Of a stretch of DNA of 64,000 nt, positions 8,781 through 18,044 are shown piece by piece. Below the pieces are notes generated by a model. The model did no database searches. It was not told the DNA's origin and was given only the letters and a program-made list of their open reading frames with translations. The stretch spans positions 992,001 to 1,056,000 of the forward strand of contig NZ_CP132542.1 of NCBI RefSeq assembly GCF_030845175.1, written 5' to 3'. The position numbers and the translations under genes were made by a program. This DNA comes from Coralliovum pocilloporae (lineage in GTDB: Bacteria > Pseudomonadota > Alphaproteobacteria > Rhizobiales > Cohaesibacteraceae). Within the stretch, counting starts at the first letter, position 1; the number at the start of each line of letters is the position of its first letter.

Positions 8781-10283
8781 CTAGAAATTGAAGTAGATGA
8801 ATTCTGTCATGTCACCCAGCATGTAAAGCTGGACCAGCGCCGTCAGGACCATGGCGGAGCTTGCAAAAGCCCAACGCCCTGTCGGCTTCCAGACAAAGCC
8901 TGGCTCTCTGAATTTCGAACCGAGGCTGGCTGCCATTTCCGTTATCGGACGATAGCGACGCATCAGCTCAATACTGTTCGGCATGAAGAAAACAACAAGG
9001 CCGAGACCTGCAAACTGAACCCAGGCGCTGGCGCTCACTGCCAGGAAGTCTCTCCAGACTCTCGTATCCACACTGCCTTCCAACCCCGCCATTGAGAGCA
9101 GAATTGTAGACGCTCCATTGAATGTTTCTGCCCTGAAGAAAACCCACGCGACAATGACGGCAAGCATGGTGATGGCTTGCGCCAGAATTCGGCGGATTTG
9201 CAAAGGGACATAAGCCATTGCCGTCATATCTTTCGTCATCATGTTCCAGCCATGATTGATGATGAGATACAGTCCGTGCAGGAACCCCCAGAAGACAAAA
9301 GTCCAGGCGGCACCATGCCAAAGGCCACCCAGAACCATCGTCGCCATAAGGTTGACGTAGCGACGGGCCGGACCCTTCTTGTTGCCGCCAAGCGGGATGT
9401 AGAGATAATCTCGCAGGAAGCGGGACAGCGTAATGTGCCAGCGCCTCCAGAAGTCGACAATCGATGTCGCCTTGTAAGGTGAATAGAAGTTGATCGGCAG
9501 GCGGATCCCGAACATGCGTGCCAGGCCAAGAGCCATGTCGCAATATCCCGAAAAGTCGAAATAGATCTGGAAAGTGTAGCTGAGAGCACCGATCCAGGCA
9601 GCTTCCATTGGAACAGCCTCCCCGGAATCAGCGAGGCCAAACACCATGTTGACCATCGGGGCGACCCCATCTGCAAAAACGAGTTTTTTAAACAGGCCAA
9701 TGCCGAAAAGCGTGCCGCCAATGGCAAGATTGAGGAAGATCCGGTTCTGAAACACCGTGAGCCGAAACTGCGGGATTGTGTCTTTCTGCAGAACGATAGG
9801 TCCCGCAATCAGTTGCGGGAAGAAGACAACAAACAGACAGTACTTTGAAAAGTCACAATCAGCGATATCGCCCTTATACGTGTCATAGAGAAACGAGATC
9901 TGCTGGAATGTAAAAAAGGAAATCGCAAGCGGCAGCACAATCGATAGTACTGGCAACTCATTACCAAACAGCGGATTGATCATGTCCACTAGGAAATTCG
10001 CGTATTTGAAATAGGCGAGTGTCGCAAGGTTCCCGGAAATCCCAATCCCCAGAACCATTTTGCTCCGGTTCGCGAGAATGACACGATGAAGGGCGAAGTT
10101 GATGACGACCGAACTGATCAGAAGAACGAGATGGACAGGACTCCACCAGGCATAAAACGCCAGCGAAGCCACAATCAGCCACCAGATAATGCCACGTTCG
10201 GTACCAAGCCACCTGAGCAGCAGGAAAACACCAAGAACCGGCGGCAGGAACAGGTAGATAAATTCAAAAGAACTGAAAACCAT
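8781..10283 (-). CDS. algI: AlgI-like membrane-bound O-acyltransferase (MBOAT)
   Basis: 500 residues from the ATG at 10283, chosen over a start 30 nt upstream because GGAG precedes it and AlgI proteins begin MVFSS. There are about ten hydrophobic segments. The MBOAT hallmarks are FWRRWHITLSRFLRDYLYIPLGG (His283) and GGLWHGAAW with His323, equivalent to the essential His of Pseudomonas AlgI. It should pass acetyl groups across the inner membrane for O-acetylation of the polymer, working with the SGNH protein two genes upstream. The 72-bp gap to the preceding gene holds a palindromic repeat. Confidence 0.92.
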   Translation of the reverse strand: MVFSSFEFIYLFLPPVLGVFLLLRWLGTERGIIWWLIVASLAFYAWWSPVHLVLLISSVVINFALHRVILANRSKMVLGIGISGNLATLAYFKYANFLVDMINPLFGNELPVLSIVLPLAISFFTFQQISFLYDTYKGDIADCDFSKYCLFVVFFPQLIAGPIVLQKDTIPQFRLTVFQNRIFLNLAIGGTLFGIGLFKKLVFADGVAPMVNMVFGLADSGEAVPMEAAWIGALSYTFQIYFDFSGYCDMALGLARMFGIRLPINFYSPYKATSIVDFWRRWHITLSRFLRDYLYIPLGGNKKGPARRYVNLMATMVLGGLWHGAAWTFVFWGFLHGLYLIINHGWNMMTKDMTAMAYVPLQIRRILAQAITMLAVIVAWVFFRAETFNGASTILLSMAGLEGSVDTRVWRDFLAVSASAWVQFAGLGLVVFFMPNSIELMRRYRPITEMAASLGSKFREPGFVWKPTGRWAFASSAMVLTALVQLYMLGDMTEFIYFNF

Positions 10284-10315
10284 GAAGTATCTCCGGAATA
10301 TGCTTGGAAACAAAG

Positions 10316-10359
10316 CTAGAGCACTTGAAGTGACTCCGTTTTCACACGAAATGCTCTAG
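10316..10359 (-). repeat. Short palindromic intergenic repeat (family with 51838-51880)
   Basis: Read on the minus strand it starts CTAGAGCATTTCGTGTG, contains GGAGTCACTT, and ends TGCTCTAG. The copy at 51838-51880 shares the ends and the GAGTCACT core. It lies between the Sel1 and algI genes and could act as a partial terminator or RNA-stability element within the operon transcript. Confidence 0.7.
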
Positions 10360-11552
10360 CTCGTTTTTCTGGGTTTCTCATCGACTGCGGTCATCTCACC
10401 GGAGCGCAGGTCCTTCAGCAGCTTCCTGGCGCCACGATGGCCAAGATCAGCACCCTGTTGCGCAAGAGCGAGGGCACCTCGCAGGTCTTTCGGGACGAGC
10501 TCACCACGAGCTTTCAGGCGTGCAAGCTCCTCCATGGAACCGCCATGGCTGGCTTTCACGCCTTTCTCGAACCAGGGGATCGCTCCTTCACGCTGAAGAC
10601 CGAACTTCTCATGGAGATGCAGGCGGCCGAGAGCTGTCATCGCTCCACCGTGATTGAGCATCGCTGCCTTCTTTAGCCAGTCCAGGGCTTCTTCCAGGAT
10701 TTGCTTGTCCTGCGCCATTACCGTTGTTGCAAGAAGTGCAAATTCATGCATGCCGCCCGGATCACCGAGAAGGCTGGATCGGCGAAACCAGTACATTGCC
10801 TTGGCATCACTTTGTCGGACGAATTCACCGTCACGATAAAGCCGACCGATAACCTTTGCCGCTGTCCCGGAGCCGTTTGCCGCCTTCACTTCGTAAGCAA
10901 GAATAGCCCGTTCAGCCAGAGCCTGCGCTCTGGCCGCATCGACATCCAGACCAGATCGCCCTGCCGCGTAAAGACGTGCAACACGCAGTGACACGGTTTC
11001 AAACCCGGCTTCAGCCGCCAGTTCATAATGTTCGAGAGCCAGGTCAATGTTCTTTTCAACACCGATACCCTGCTCGTAATGAATGGCAAGTTGGCGGTGC
11101 GCTTTCGGATAGTTCCATTTCAGCGCCTTCATAAACCAGGCAACGGCAACAGTCTGGCAGTTCTCCCCCGTTGACTGCTCATAAAGGCGCCCGAGTTTAT
11201 AGGCACTTTCACCGCGCAGGTCGAACGTGTACTGCACGGCATCAAGGAGCAATTCCCGCGCCTCTTCCAGATCCGGTTCCACACCCCAGCCACTCATGTA
11301 AGCTTTGGCGAGGTAGAACATCGCTGTCGGATGGCCGAGAGCGGAAAGACGCTCCAGCTCGATAAAAGCTTCAGAGACCTTTCCGGCCTTTTGCAGACTA
11401 CGGGCCTGTCGGACTGCTTCCACGATCTGAGGATCAATCGGCGGGTCTTTCGCTGCCATCTGCGAACCCGGTCCATGATAGAGGACTGCAGACGCCGCCA
11501 TGCCTGCTGCCAGCACGCTGACAATGATAATGGTCTTCTTGCCCTTACCCAT
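10356..11552 (-). CDS. Sel1/TPR-repeat periplasmic scaffold, AlgK-like
   Basis: 398 residues from the ATG at 11552, which overlaps the upstream gene's stop by 8 nt and puts an N-terminal membrane anchor (KKTIIIVSVLAAGMAASAVLYH) directly at the start; a longer frame to 11657 would bury it. The remainder is Sel1 repeats (GHPTAMFYLAKAYMSGWGV, AAEAGFETVSLRVARLY, HGGAMTALGRLHL). AlgK of Pseudomonas is a Sel1-type lipoprotein that docks the secretin to the synthase complex; this one is anchored by a helix, with no lipobox. Position between the O-acetylation genes supports an AlgK-like scaffold role. Sequence alone cannot prove orthology because Sel1 repeats are generic. Confidence 0.75.
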   Translation of the reverse strand: MGKGKKTIIIVSVLAAGMAASAVLYHGPGSQMAAKDPPIDPQIVEAVRQARSLQKAGKVSEAFIELERLSALGHPTAMFYLAKAYMSGWGVEPDLEEARELLLDAVQYTFDLRGESAYKLGRLYEQSTGENCQTVAVAWFMKALKWNYPKAHRQLAIHYEQGIGVEKNIDLALEHYELAAEAGFETVSLRVARLYAAGRSGLDVDAARAQALAERAILAYEVKAANGSGTAAKVIGRLYRDGEFVRQSDAKAMYWFRRSSLLGDPGGMHEFALLATTVMAQDKQILEEALDWLKKAAMLNHGGAMTALGRLHLHEKFGLQREGAIPWFEKGVKASHGGSMEELARLKARGELVPKDLRGALALAQQGADLGHRGARKLLKDLRSGEMTAVDEKPRKTS

Positions 11553-12861
11553 GGTTCCACGTCCATATTCTGCAGGATTGTCCCTCAACAACAGTCGCTG
11601 TACCGTCTGAGAATGTGTCGCTGGTATCAGCCGGGCTGACAGGACAGATGATGTCACTGCGCTTTCGTTGCGCGCGTTGCCGGATCCTCTTGTTATCTGA
11701 AATCAAAAGCGAAATTTCGCCGACAATTGCATGCGCGGACTTGCCTCTGAAGTGATAAGCATCTGTGAACCGGGAAAGGTCACGGGTGAATTTGCTGTCA
11801 AAATCGAAGTCAAATACCGGCGCGAGTTCCGAAAGCTTCACCCGGAAACGGTGGTTCAGATCCGTAAAACCGAAGCCAGCCATGCGCTGCTGCATCTCGA
11901 CAATTGTGGGCGGGATGACAAAGACAAGCTGAACATTATTTTCACGGCTCCAGCTGGCAATGGTTTCAATCTTTTCCCAGAGCTCTTCGGAGAACCGGAA
12001 GCCCTCCCAGTCATTTGCACCATTCTTCCTGACCTGACGTTCGAACTTCCCCGGAAGGTCACGATTCAGCGCAACACTGCTCCACAAATGTCCCCAATGA
12101 CCATATCCTCGACCAAGTCCGAGGTTGATCTGACGGGCAAGTCCTGGGTGCGGGTCAGCTTTTTTGCCAGTTGGCAGCACGCAATCTCGGCAATACCCGC
12201 GTCCTACCAGATCCGAAAGGTTGAAATCATCAGGTTGCTTGTCTTCTGCAGCCTTTGCAGTCCCGACCCATTCCGGAGTGAGGCGTTCGAGTTTTCTAAA
12301 AAAACCAGGGTAACGATGCTGGAGATTCCGTAAGCTCATCTTTGCAACAAACCAGCTGCTGTAATAGCTGATCGGATCCTGTGCGAGTCTGATTGCTTCC
12401 GGAACCCTGTTCATTCCGCCGCGATGGTCAGGGTCAAAACTGCGGAGAGGGAGTCCGACAACAAGAGTCTTGAGCTTGGGGCTGCTCTTCACATGCAGGA
12501 ATGTGTCGTAGATTTCAGAAATCGTCGCCCCGCCATAGGCAAAGTTAAAGGCGTCGTGGCCAAGCCCCTTCCAGATCTTCTCTCGTAGTGCACGCGCACG
12601 GCTGTCACCCAGGATGACCACTTCCGCTCCGTCTTCAGGGAAGTTGATCATTTTCCATAAGGGATAATGCGCCCGTTCGCTGACCCGGAACTTTTCAAGA
12701 TCAAGATCAAACCGGTTATTCATCCCGTAAGGATCAACGACGAAGTTGAAGAGAAAGGGCGTCAGGCCCGCTGCAAATGCAGCGCCCAGACTGAAGGCAA
12801 ACAATCTTCCTCTGGAATAGTGATGTTTCACAACTGCTGCTCCAAGTTGATGATCAATCAT
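11545..12861 (-). CDS. AlgJ/AlgX-like SGNH-type O-acetylation protein
   Basis: 438 residues from the ATG at 12861 (a GTG four codons upstream is possible; neither has a strong ribosome-binding site). An N-terminal membrane anchor (LFAFSLGAAFAAGLTPFLF) is followed by a periplasmic SGNH hydrolase-like domain: block I GDSRA at 85-89 gives the Ser, and DAYH (Asp367, His370) gives the block V dyad, as in AlgJ/AlgX. The likely role is to move acetyl from AlgI to mannuronate residues. The C-terminal ~60 residues are polar and run into the next start codon. A 128-bp gap separates it from the upstream glycosyltransferase gene. Confidence 0.82.
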   Translation of the reverse strand: MIDHQLGAAVVKHHYSRGRLFAFSLGAAFAAGLTPFLFNFVVDPYGMNNRFDLDLEKFRVSERAHYPLWKMINFPEDGAEVVILGDSRARALREKIWKGLGHDAFNFAYGGATISEIYDTFLHVKSSPKLKTLVVGLPLRSFDPDHRGGMNRVPEAIRLAQDPISYYSSWFVAKMSLRNLQHRYPGFFRKLERLTPEWVGTAKAAEDKQPDDFNLSDLVGRGYCRDCVLPTGKKADPHPGLARQINLGLGRGYGHWGHLWSSVALNRDLPGKFERQVRKNGANDWEGFRFSEELWEKIETIASWSRENNVQLVFVIPPTIVEMQQRMAGFGFTDLNHRFRVKLSELAPVFDFDFDSKFTRDLSRFTDAYHFRGKSAHAIVGEISLLISDNKRIRQRAQRKRSDIICPVSPADTSDTFSDGTATVVEGQSCRIWTWNHG

Positions 12862-12989
12862 CTCGAAGCACACGGCGTGCCAACTTCAACTATCTGTTTT
12901 TATTGATCTTTATCCCTCGGATAGATTTGCATTCCGCAATGTTCGCAATTTGCAAGGTGCCGTTTTCCAGTTCGCATAACAGGGCTGTC

Positions 12990-14612
12990 TCAGAAACCAG
13001 CCACTGATCTCAAGATTTCCTGGGATGGCACTGGTATCAGACCGGAATAATGCAACGTCACAATGAAAAGCAGGACAACCGACACAAATGTGCACCAGTT
13101 GGCCATGTTGTCACGGTAAACCTCAAGAAGCGAACCACCATCCAGGCCTGCGCTCTGATTTCCGCGATTGGACCAGCGCTGCTTGGACAGGCGGAAAATG
13201 CAATAGACCTTCACTGCGGCGTTGATGAGCTGGTTGAAATACAGGATCCAGGGATAATGCATGATCACACGCCTTGAATATCCGAACAGAAAAAGGGAAA
13301 GCAGCATCCTGCTGATCGCTATAAACAGGATATAGGACAACAGGTAGGCAAAACCCTTGATGAAGGTGGCACAAAGCGCCAGAACCGGGCTCACGAGCAT
13401 GGTCCACATCGACAATCTCTGATCGACCAGACACCACCAGATAAACAAAGGCATACGCCTTGGTCCAAGTGCGATTGCTCTCGCCCCGTTCCGCAGCATA
13501 TTACCCGACCAGCGCCGAAAATTCTGAACCATGCGATCCAGGCCGGACCCTTCAATGACTTCCACCGTATAACCCAAGGCATCAGGCACATATCGCATAT
13601 GGGCACCGGATTTCAGCATGTAGTACCATGTACTTTTGTCATCTCCTGACAGGAACCTGAAATCACCCCAAAGCCAGTGGGACAGATGATCGGCTTCAAG
13701 CAGACGGATAAACTCATACTGCAAGAGATGCCGTGCTCGAAAAACCGACATGCGCCCGGTCAGGGTGAGAACACGACGTGACAGGGCATGGGACTGCATC
13801 GCCAGTCGTCTTTGCGAAAATCGCATCTTCAGCCAGTTCTCAACCCAGCGCGGCCCTATGCAGATAACTTCTTCATCTGTCGTGCATGCCTGAAGGTCAG
13901 GATAGAGTTTAAAGAGCGGCATACACCGGCTGATCGCACCCTTGTCGAGAATAAAATCACCATCCATGAAGATGACCAGATCATCATCCTGCACAGACGA
14001 CCGGCTCATCGCCCGGAGAACAAGTCCGATGGCGGCCCGCTTGCCACTCACATTCTGCCGAATGATACGCAGCGTCAAATCGAGGCCTGCGGCTTCCCGC
14101 GCCAGGAAGTTCTGGATGATATCTTCATCATATCGGTCTGAAGAACCGAGCCAGATTGTTCCAGAAACACCGGAATCCGCAATTTCTCTGATAATTGAAC
14201 GCACCACCATTTCGGTGATTTTTCGATGTTCCTTATAGGTCGTCATCATGAAGTGAAGATGGCGCGGCCGCCATCCGCTCTCCCAGATATTCTGGCCTTC
14301 GCGCCGCATCCTGGGATAGACGAATTTTCCATAGATATAGGCGCGAACTGCATGGGTAAACCACCAGCCGTATCGCCAGATACCAAGCGCGCCGATCACA
14401 AATGTGATCTGTCGCGTTTCAATATCCCAGATCACATTCGGAACGGTGAGAACGCCAATCAGGCAGCAGGCAAAATAGACAGACAGTTTCAACCAGACCA
14501 GGAAGGTCCATTTGTGCCGCCCCCCACGCCAGTCTGTCGGGTCGTCAATGGATTTGATTGTATGATATTTGACGTTCTCGAGAGCAACTTTCGTTTCAGA
14601 TACCGAGACCAT
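12990..14612 (-). CDS. alg8: Alg8-like mannuronan synthase (GT2)
   Basis: 540 residues; the ATG at 14612 follows GGGAGAG and overlaps the end of alg44 by 17 bp. Two N-terminal membrane segments (about 38-60 and 70-92) precede a GT2 domain with MDGD at 216-219, TTDEE at 244-248, SGDDKS at 322-327 and QNFRRW (QxxRW) at 363-368, followed by several C-terminal membrane segments. The SGDDKSTWY block is characteristic of Alg8 rather than cellulose or hyaluronan synthases. The enzyme should polymerise GDP-mannuronate and extrude the chain across the inner membrane, activated by c-di-GMP through its partner Alg44. The last residues beyond the final helix are short. Confidence 0.9.
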   Translation of the reverse strand: MVSVSETKVALENVKYHTIKSIDDPTDWRGGRHKWTFLVWLKLSVYFACCLIGVLTVPNVIWDIETRQITFVIGALGIWRYGWWFTHAVRAYIYGKFVYPRMRREGQNIWESGWRPRHLHFMMTTYKEHRKITEMVVRSIIREIADSGVSGTIWLGSSDRYDEDIIQNFLAREAAGLDLTLRIIRQNVSGKRAAIGLVLRAMSRSSVQDDDLVIFMDGDFILDKGAISRCMPLFKLYPDLQACTTDEEVICIGPRWVENWLKMRFSQRRLAMQSHALSRRVLTLTGRMSVFRARHLLQYEFIRLLEADHLSHWLWGDFRFLSGDDKSTWYYMLKSGAHMRYVPDALGYTVEVIEGSGLDRMVQNFRRWSGNMLRNGARAIALGPRRMPLFIWWCLVDQRLSMWTMLVSPVLALCATFIKGFAYLLSYILFIAISRMLLSLFLFGYSRRVIMHYPWILYFNQLINAAVKVYCIFRLSKQRWSNRGNQSAGLDGGSLLEVYRDNMANWCTFVSVVLLFIVTLHYSGLIPVPSQEILRSVAGF

Positions 14613-16209
14613 TGCTGCTCTCCCTTAGTGCGGAAAATAGCGCTCCGATACGCGCATGCAGTTCGCTCGTGGCACGACGATTGAAAACCACCACGGCGGG
14701 AAGGCCTGCCGACATCTGTTGGGCAGCAATAGTGTTCGCGTCAATCTTCAGGGAAACAACAGCAGACCTCCTGTCTGCCTCCTGCCAGCTGTAGTGCTGT
14801 GCGTTCGGATCAATCGCACTTGCATTTCGATCAACAGCGCTCACCGTCGCCTCAACAAGCTGGTCAAGTGCCGGCACATAAATGGATGCCTTGTCCTGAA
14901 GGCCGACTTCCAGAACTTCATCCTGACTTAAAAAGGCCGTAACAGATAGCTGGCTTGTCTGTTCGATTGTGAGCAAGGGCGCGTTCCGATCAACAGCTGT
15001 ATCGGGAGGCTGAAAGACAGCAACCACATAGCCATCATTGGGTGCTTTGATGACGGTCTGCGCCTTCTGCCGCTCAAGGTTGGACAATTCCGCAAGCTCT
15101 ATCTCCAGCTTTGAGCGAGCCTGACTGACTGCGACCTCCACCAGATCAAGATCAGCGACAAATACTTTATGATTGTAGTGACGACGTTTCGAAATTGTCT
15201 TCATGGCAATCGCCTGGCTGTGCTCAAGCTCTGCTTGTTTCAAAGCTGCCGCAGCCATGGCCTGACGGAGAACAGCATCCTCCAGCTCTGTTTTGGTGGC
15301 ATAGCCGCTGGTGGCGAGCTCTGTCATGCGGGCAAAGTGGGTATCAGCAGCTTGCAGGACTTTTCTTTGCGCTTTCACCTTTGCGATAGAGACCTCCAGG
15401 TCTGTCTCGCTCACAAGCTGATAAAGCTTCATCCGGGCCTTTTCTATGCGGGCTTTTTGCTCCGCTTGCCATAACGCATGTCTGGCCTGACGGACCTGCA
15501 GCCGCGCATCCTCAATTCTCGCATCTATAACCGGACTCGAAATGCGAGCGATCAGGTCACCCTTTCTGAGGTGGAGACCAACTTCGTATCTGACCGGGAT
15601 AATCCGCCCGTCAACCGGCATTCTGAGTGTACTGAGAGGTGCAGATACAACGGCTGTCTTCACTTCAAGCTTCATCGCAGTTGCATAGAGAAGCACTGCG
15701 GCATAACTGAACACAAAAAACCCCACGACCATATAGGCCGCACTCATGATGATTGTCTTGAGCGGCCAGCGCCTTAAACCTGTTTCCTCTTGCTGATTGA
15801 CATCCGGTTGCGTTGAAATTGGCGTTACCGGGACATCAATCCTGCAGATCGTGTCCTCCACACTCGCCATTTTCCCCCGTATCAGATCATCAATGAAATG
15901 CGTCATCAGGTCCCGAGCCCGTTCGGGCAACTCCAAGAACTCAGCAGCAAAGGAATTTTGTTCATCGATGATATGAACAACACGGGCCTCAACCTCGAAT
16001 GCAATGTCAAAGCCCTGGAACGGCAAATGCAATGTCAGTGGTAAAATCTGATCATTCTCTGGAAGTTCATCTGTCCAGGACACAATGCGCACTCCACCAA
16101 GACTCCAATCCGCTGCCGTGCATGTTCTTCCACTCTCTGCGGTGATTTTAAGCGGTGCGCTAACTCTGTGATAACGCCGCTGACAAGGTTTTTCGCGCGT
16201 TACTTTCAT
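14596..16209 (-). CDS. alg44: Alg44-like PilZ/membrane-fusion protein, c-di-GMP-responsive co-polymerase
   Basis: 537 residues from the ATG at 16209, preceded by GGAGG; an in-frame extension to 16356 lacks such a site and crosses the predicted promoter. An N-terminal PilZ domain carries RRYHR at 11-15 and DWSLGG at 34-39, the two c-di-GMP-binding motifs. A membrane helix at ~151-176 leads to a periplasmic HlyD-type region with a biotinyl-lipoyl half (PVDGRIIPV), long coiled coils and the return half (APNDGYVVAV). This PilZ-TM-HlyD order is that of Alg44, the c-di-GMP receptor of alginate synthase. First gene of the operon. Confidence 0.9.
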   Translation of the reverse strand: MKVTREKPCQRRYHRVSAPLKITAESGRTCTAADWSLGGVRIVSWTDELPENDQILPLTLHLPFQGFDIAFEVEARVVHIIDEQNSFAAEFLELPERARDLMTHFIDDLIRGKMASVEDTICRIDVPVTPISTQPDVNQQEETGLRRWPLKTIIMSAAYMVVGFFVFSYAAVLLYATAMKLEVKTAVVSAPLSTLRMPVDGRIIPVRYEVGLHLRKGDLIARISSPVIDARIEDARLQVRQARHALWQAEQKARIEKARMKLYQLVSETDLEVSIAKVKAQRKVLQAADTHFARMTELATSGYATKTELEDAVLRQAMAAAALKQAELEHSQAIAMKTISKRRHYNHKVFVADLDLVEVAVSQARSKLEIELAELSNLERQKAQTVIKAPNDGYVVAVFQPPDTAVDRNAPLLTIEQTSQLSVTAFLSQDEVLEVGLQDKASIYVPALDQLVEATVSAVDRNASAIDPNAQHYSWQEADRRSAVVSLKIDANTIAAQQMSAGLPAVVVFNRRATSELHARIGALFSALRESSNGLGI

Positions 16210-16262
16210 GCGACCTCCAAAGGTGGACTGACAGTCAACTGTCACTTTCTCACCAATAGAGT

Positions 16263-16278
16263 GGCAAACTGCATGCCA
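16263..16278 (-). promoter_or_regulatory. Sigma-54 promoter of the alg44-alg8 operon
   Basis: The minus strand reads TGGCATGCAGTTTGCC: GG and GC 10 nt apart, one mismatch to TGGCACG-N4-TTGC. The predicted start is near 16253, 44 nt before the alg44 ATG. Its TGGCATG block is shared with the algD and RTX promoters. Confidence 0.7.
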
Positions 16279-16307
16279 GTTATTTGAGCCTTTCTGAGGG
16301 GAATCCT

Positions 16308-16322
16308 TTTGCAACTTGCAAA
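16308..16322. promoter_or_regulatory. Perfect palindrome, candidate activator site for divergent alg44/algA
   Basis: TTTGCAACTTGCAAA is an exact 7+1+7 inverted repeat, centred about 62 bp upstream of the predicted alg44 start and 171 bp upstream of the algA start. A looser copy (CTGCATTCTGCAAAA, 16351-16365) lies nearby, and a 13/15 match precedes algD at 23624-23638. A sigma-54 activator is encoded close by. Binding is inferred. Confidence 0.55.
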
Positions 16323-16459
16323 GATACTGCAGGGTGAGAATATTCTTGCCCTGCATTCTGCAAAATCGGATATCAGACAGCAGATCTTAAAAGCTCAGGT
16401 AAAAATAAAAACAAACATAATCAAATACTTAAATAAAACCAATTCATGCTGAAAGATGT

Positions 16460-16475
16460 TGGCCCGCAGCTTGCG
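16460..16475 (+). promoter_or_regulatory. Sigma-54 promoter of algA
   Basis: TGGCCCGCAGCTTGCG keeps the GG/GC 10-nt spacing, with one mismatch in the -24 block. The predicted start at ~16486 leaves a 20-nt leader containing GGGAG before the ATG at 16506. It overlaps the 5' part of the longer in-frame extension, which supports the downstream start. Confidence 0.65.
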
Positions 16476-16505
16476 ACAACGTTGATCACCAACAGGGAGA
16501 TCAAC

Positions 16506-18044
16506 ATGTCCAGAGTACGCCCCTCTCTTGTAACTCAGGTTCCATCTGTAACACCTGTGATCCTCGCAGGCGGTGATGGCAGCCGTTTGTGGCCGGCATC
16601 ACGTCCAGATTTGCCAAAACAGTTCATCGGCCTTGATGGTGACAGGTCATTATTTCAACAGACACTGCTGCGCTGTATTCAGTTTGAAGCCTTTCGGGCG
16701 CCCATCATTGTCGTTGGCGAGCGCCATCAGCATGTTGTTCAACGCCAGATCGATGAGCTGGGATTGACACCAGGCGCTCTGATCGTGGAGCCGGTCGGTC
16801 GTGACACGACAGCAGCCATTACGATGGCTGCCATGGCTGCTGCCGAAGATGGGCAGGACAACTCACTTATTGCTGTATTTCCGAGTGACCACAAAATCAC
16901 CAATGAGGAAGCCTTCCGAACCGTTCTGAGTCAGGCCATTGTCGTTGCCCAACGCACAGGCATGCTCCTCACATTTGGTGTCAAGCCGACATCACCGGCA
17001 ACCGGCTATGGCTATATCCGTCAAGGAGCGAAGCTGTATGAGCATCAGGCTCATCTGGTAGAGGATTTTGTTGAAAAGCCAAACAAAGCGCTGGCTGAAC
17101 AATATCTGGCTGCTGGAACATATCTTTGGAACAGTGGCATGTTCCTCTTCCCGATTGACACTTTTCTGGCGGAAATGGCCAATTATTGCCAGTCAACACT
17201 CGTCGGGGTCGAGCGGGCTCTCACAGGAGGGCACAGTGACGGATATGCCATTTATCCGGCTCGGGATGTGTTTGATGAGATCGAAAAGCGCTCGATTGAC
17301 TATGATCTGATGGAAAAAACCGGACTGTGCGCTGTCATGGCCTTTCCCTCAGAGTGGGACGATCTCGGTGACTGGGACGCCATTTGGCGGACCTCCAGAC
17401 AGGACCACTCGGGGAATGGAACTTTCGGCCATGTTGCACTCAAAGAGACGCGGAACAGCTATATCCACACAACCGGCCCACTGACCTCTGTTATCGGCAT
17501 GGACAACTGTATTGTTGTCGCCACACCTGATGCTATTCTTGTCACGGAGAAATCAAGAGCTTCTGAACTGAAATCCATGGTGCAGAAGTTGAAACGTCAG
17601 GAACGACCCGAGGTCTGCAAGCATCCTGGAGAGATACGCCCCTGGGGGCGTTTCGCCCCGCTGCACAATGGTGATGCCCATCAGGTCAAGGTCATTGAGG
17701 TCAATCCTGGTGGCCAGCTGTCTCTTCAGAAACATCGATACAGGGCAGAACACTGGGTCGTTGTATCCGGACAAGCAACCGTGACAATTGACGATGCCCG
17801 CATAACCGCCGGGCCAGGCGAGCACGTCCATATCCCACTGGGTGCTGTGCACCGCCTGGAAAACTTCTCCACCAGCCCTGTCATCCTGATCGAGATACAG
17901 ACCGGCACTTATTTTGGTGAAGACGACATAATCCGGCTTGAAGATGTGTATGGCAGAGAGCCTGAGCCCGAGATGGCGACAGGTAATCACTCCAACCAAA
18001 TCGACAGAACAGAAACCGTCAGGGCTGAAGGAGAGACGTCATGA
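16506..18044 (+). CDS. algA: AlgA-type bifunctional mannose-6-P isomerase / mannose-1-P guanylyltransferase
   Basis: 512 residues from the ATG at 16506 (GGGAG upstream; an ATG at 16446 is in frame but lies before the predicted promoter). The N-terminal nucleotidyltransferase has LAGGDGSRLWPASRPDLPKQF at ~20-40 and later VEKPN and SEWDDLGDW. The C-terminal cupin carries KHRYRAEHWVVVSG near residue 410, the type II phosphomannose isomerase signature. Together they convert fructose-6-P to mannose-6-P and mannose-1-P to GDP-mannose, the precursor for AlgD. The phosphomannomutase step between the two activities must come from another enzyme. The stop overlaps the next start (ATGA). Confidence 0.92.
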   Translation: MSRVRPSLVTQVPSVTPVILAGGDGSRLWPASRPDLPKQFIGLDGDRSLFQQTLLRCIQFEAFRAPIIVVGERHQHVVQRQIDELGLTPGALIVEPVGRDTTAAITMAAMAAAEDGQDNSLIAVFPSDHKITNEEAFRTVLSQAIVVAQRTGMLLTFGVKPTSPATGYGYIRQGAKLYEHQAHLVEDFVEKPNKALAEQYLAAGTYLWNSGMFLFPIDTFLAEMANYCQSTLVGVERALTGGHSDGYAIYPARDVFDEIEKRSIDYDLMEKTGLCAVMAFPSEWDDLGDWDAIWRTSRQDHSGNGTFGHVALKETRNSYIHTTGPLTSVIGMDNCIVVATPDAILVTEKSRASELKSMVQKLKRQERPEVCKHPGEIRPWGRFAPLHNGDAHQVKVIEVNPGGQLSLQKHRYRAEHWVVVSGQATVTIDDARITAGPGEHVHIPLGAVHRLENFSTSPVILIEIQTGTYFGEDDIIRLEDVYGREPEPEMATGNHSNQIDRTETVRAEGETS

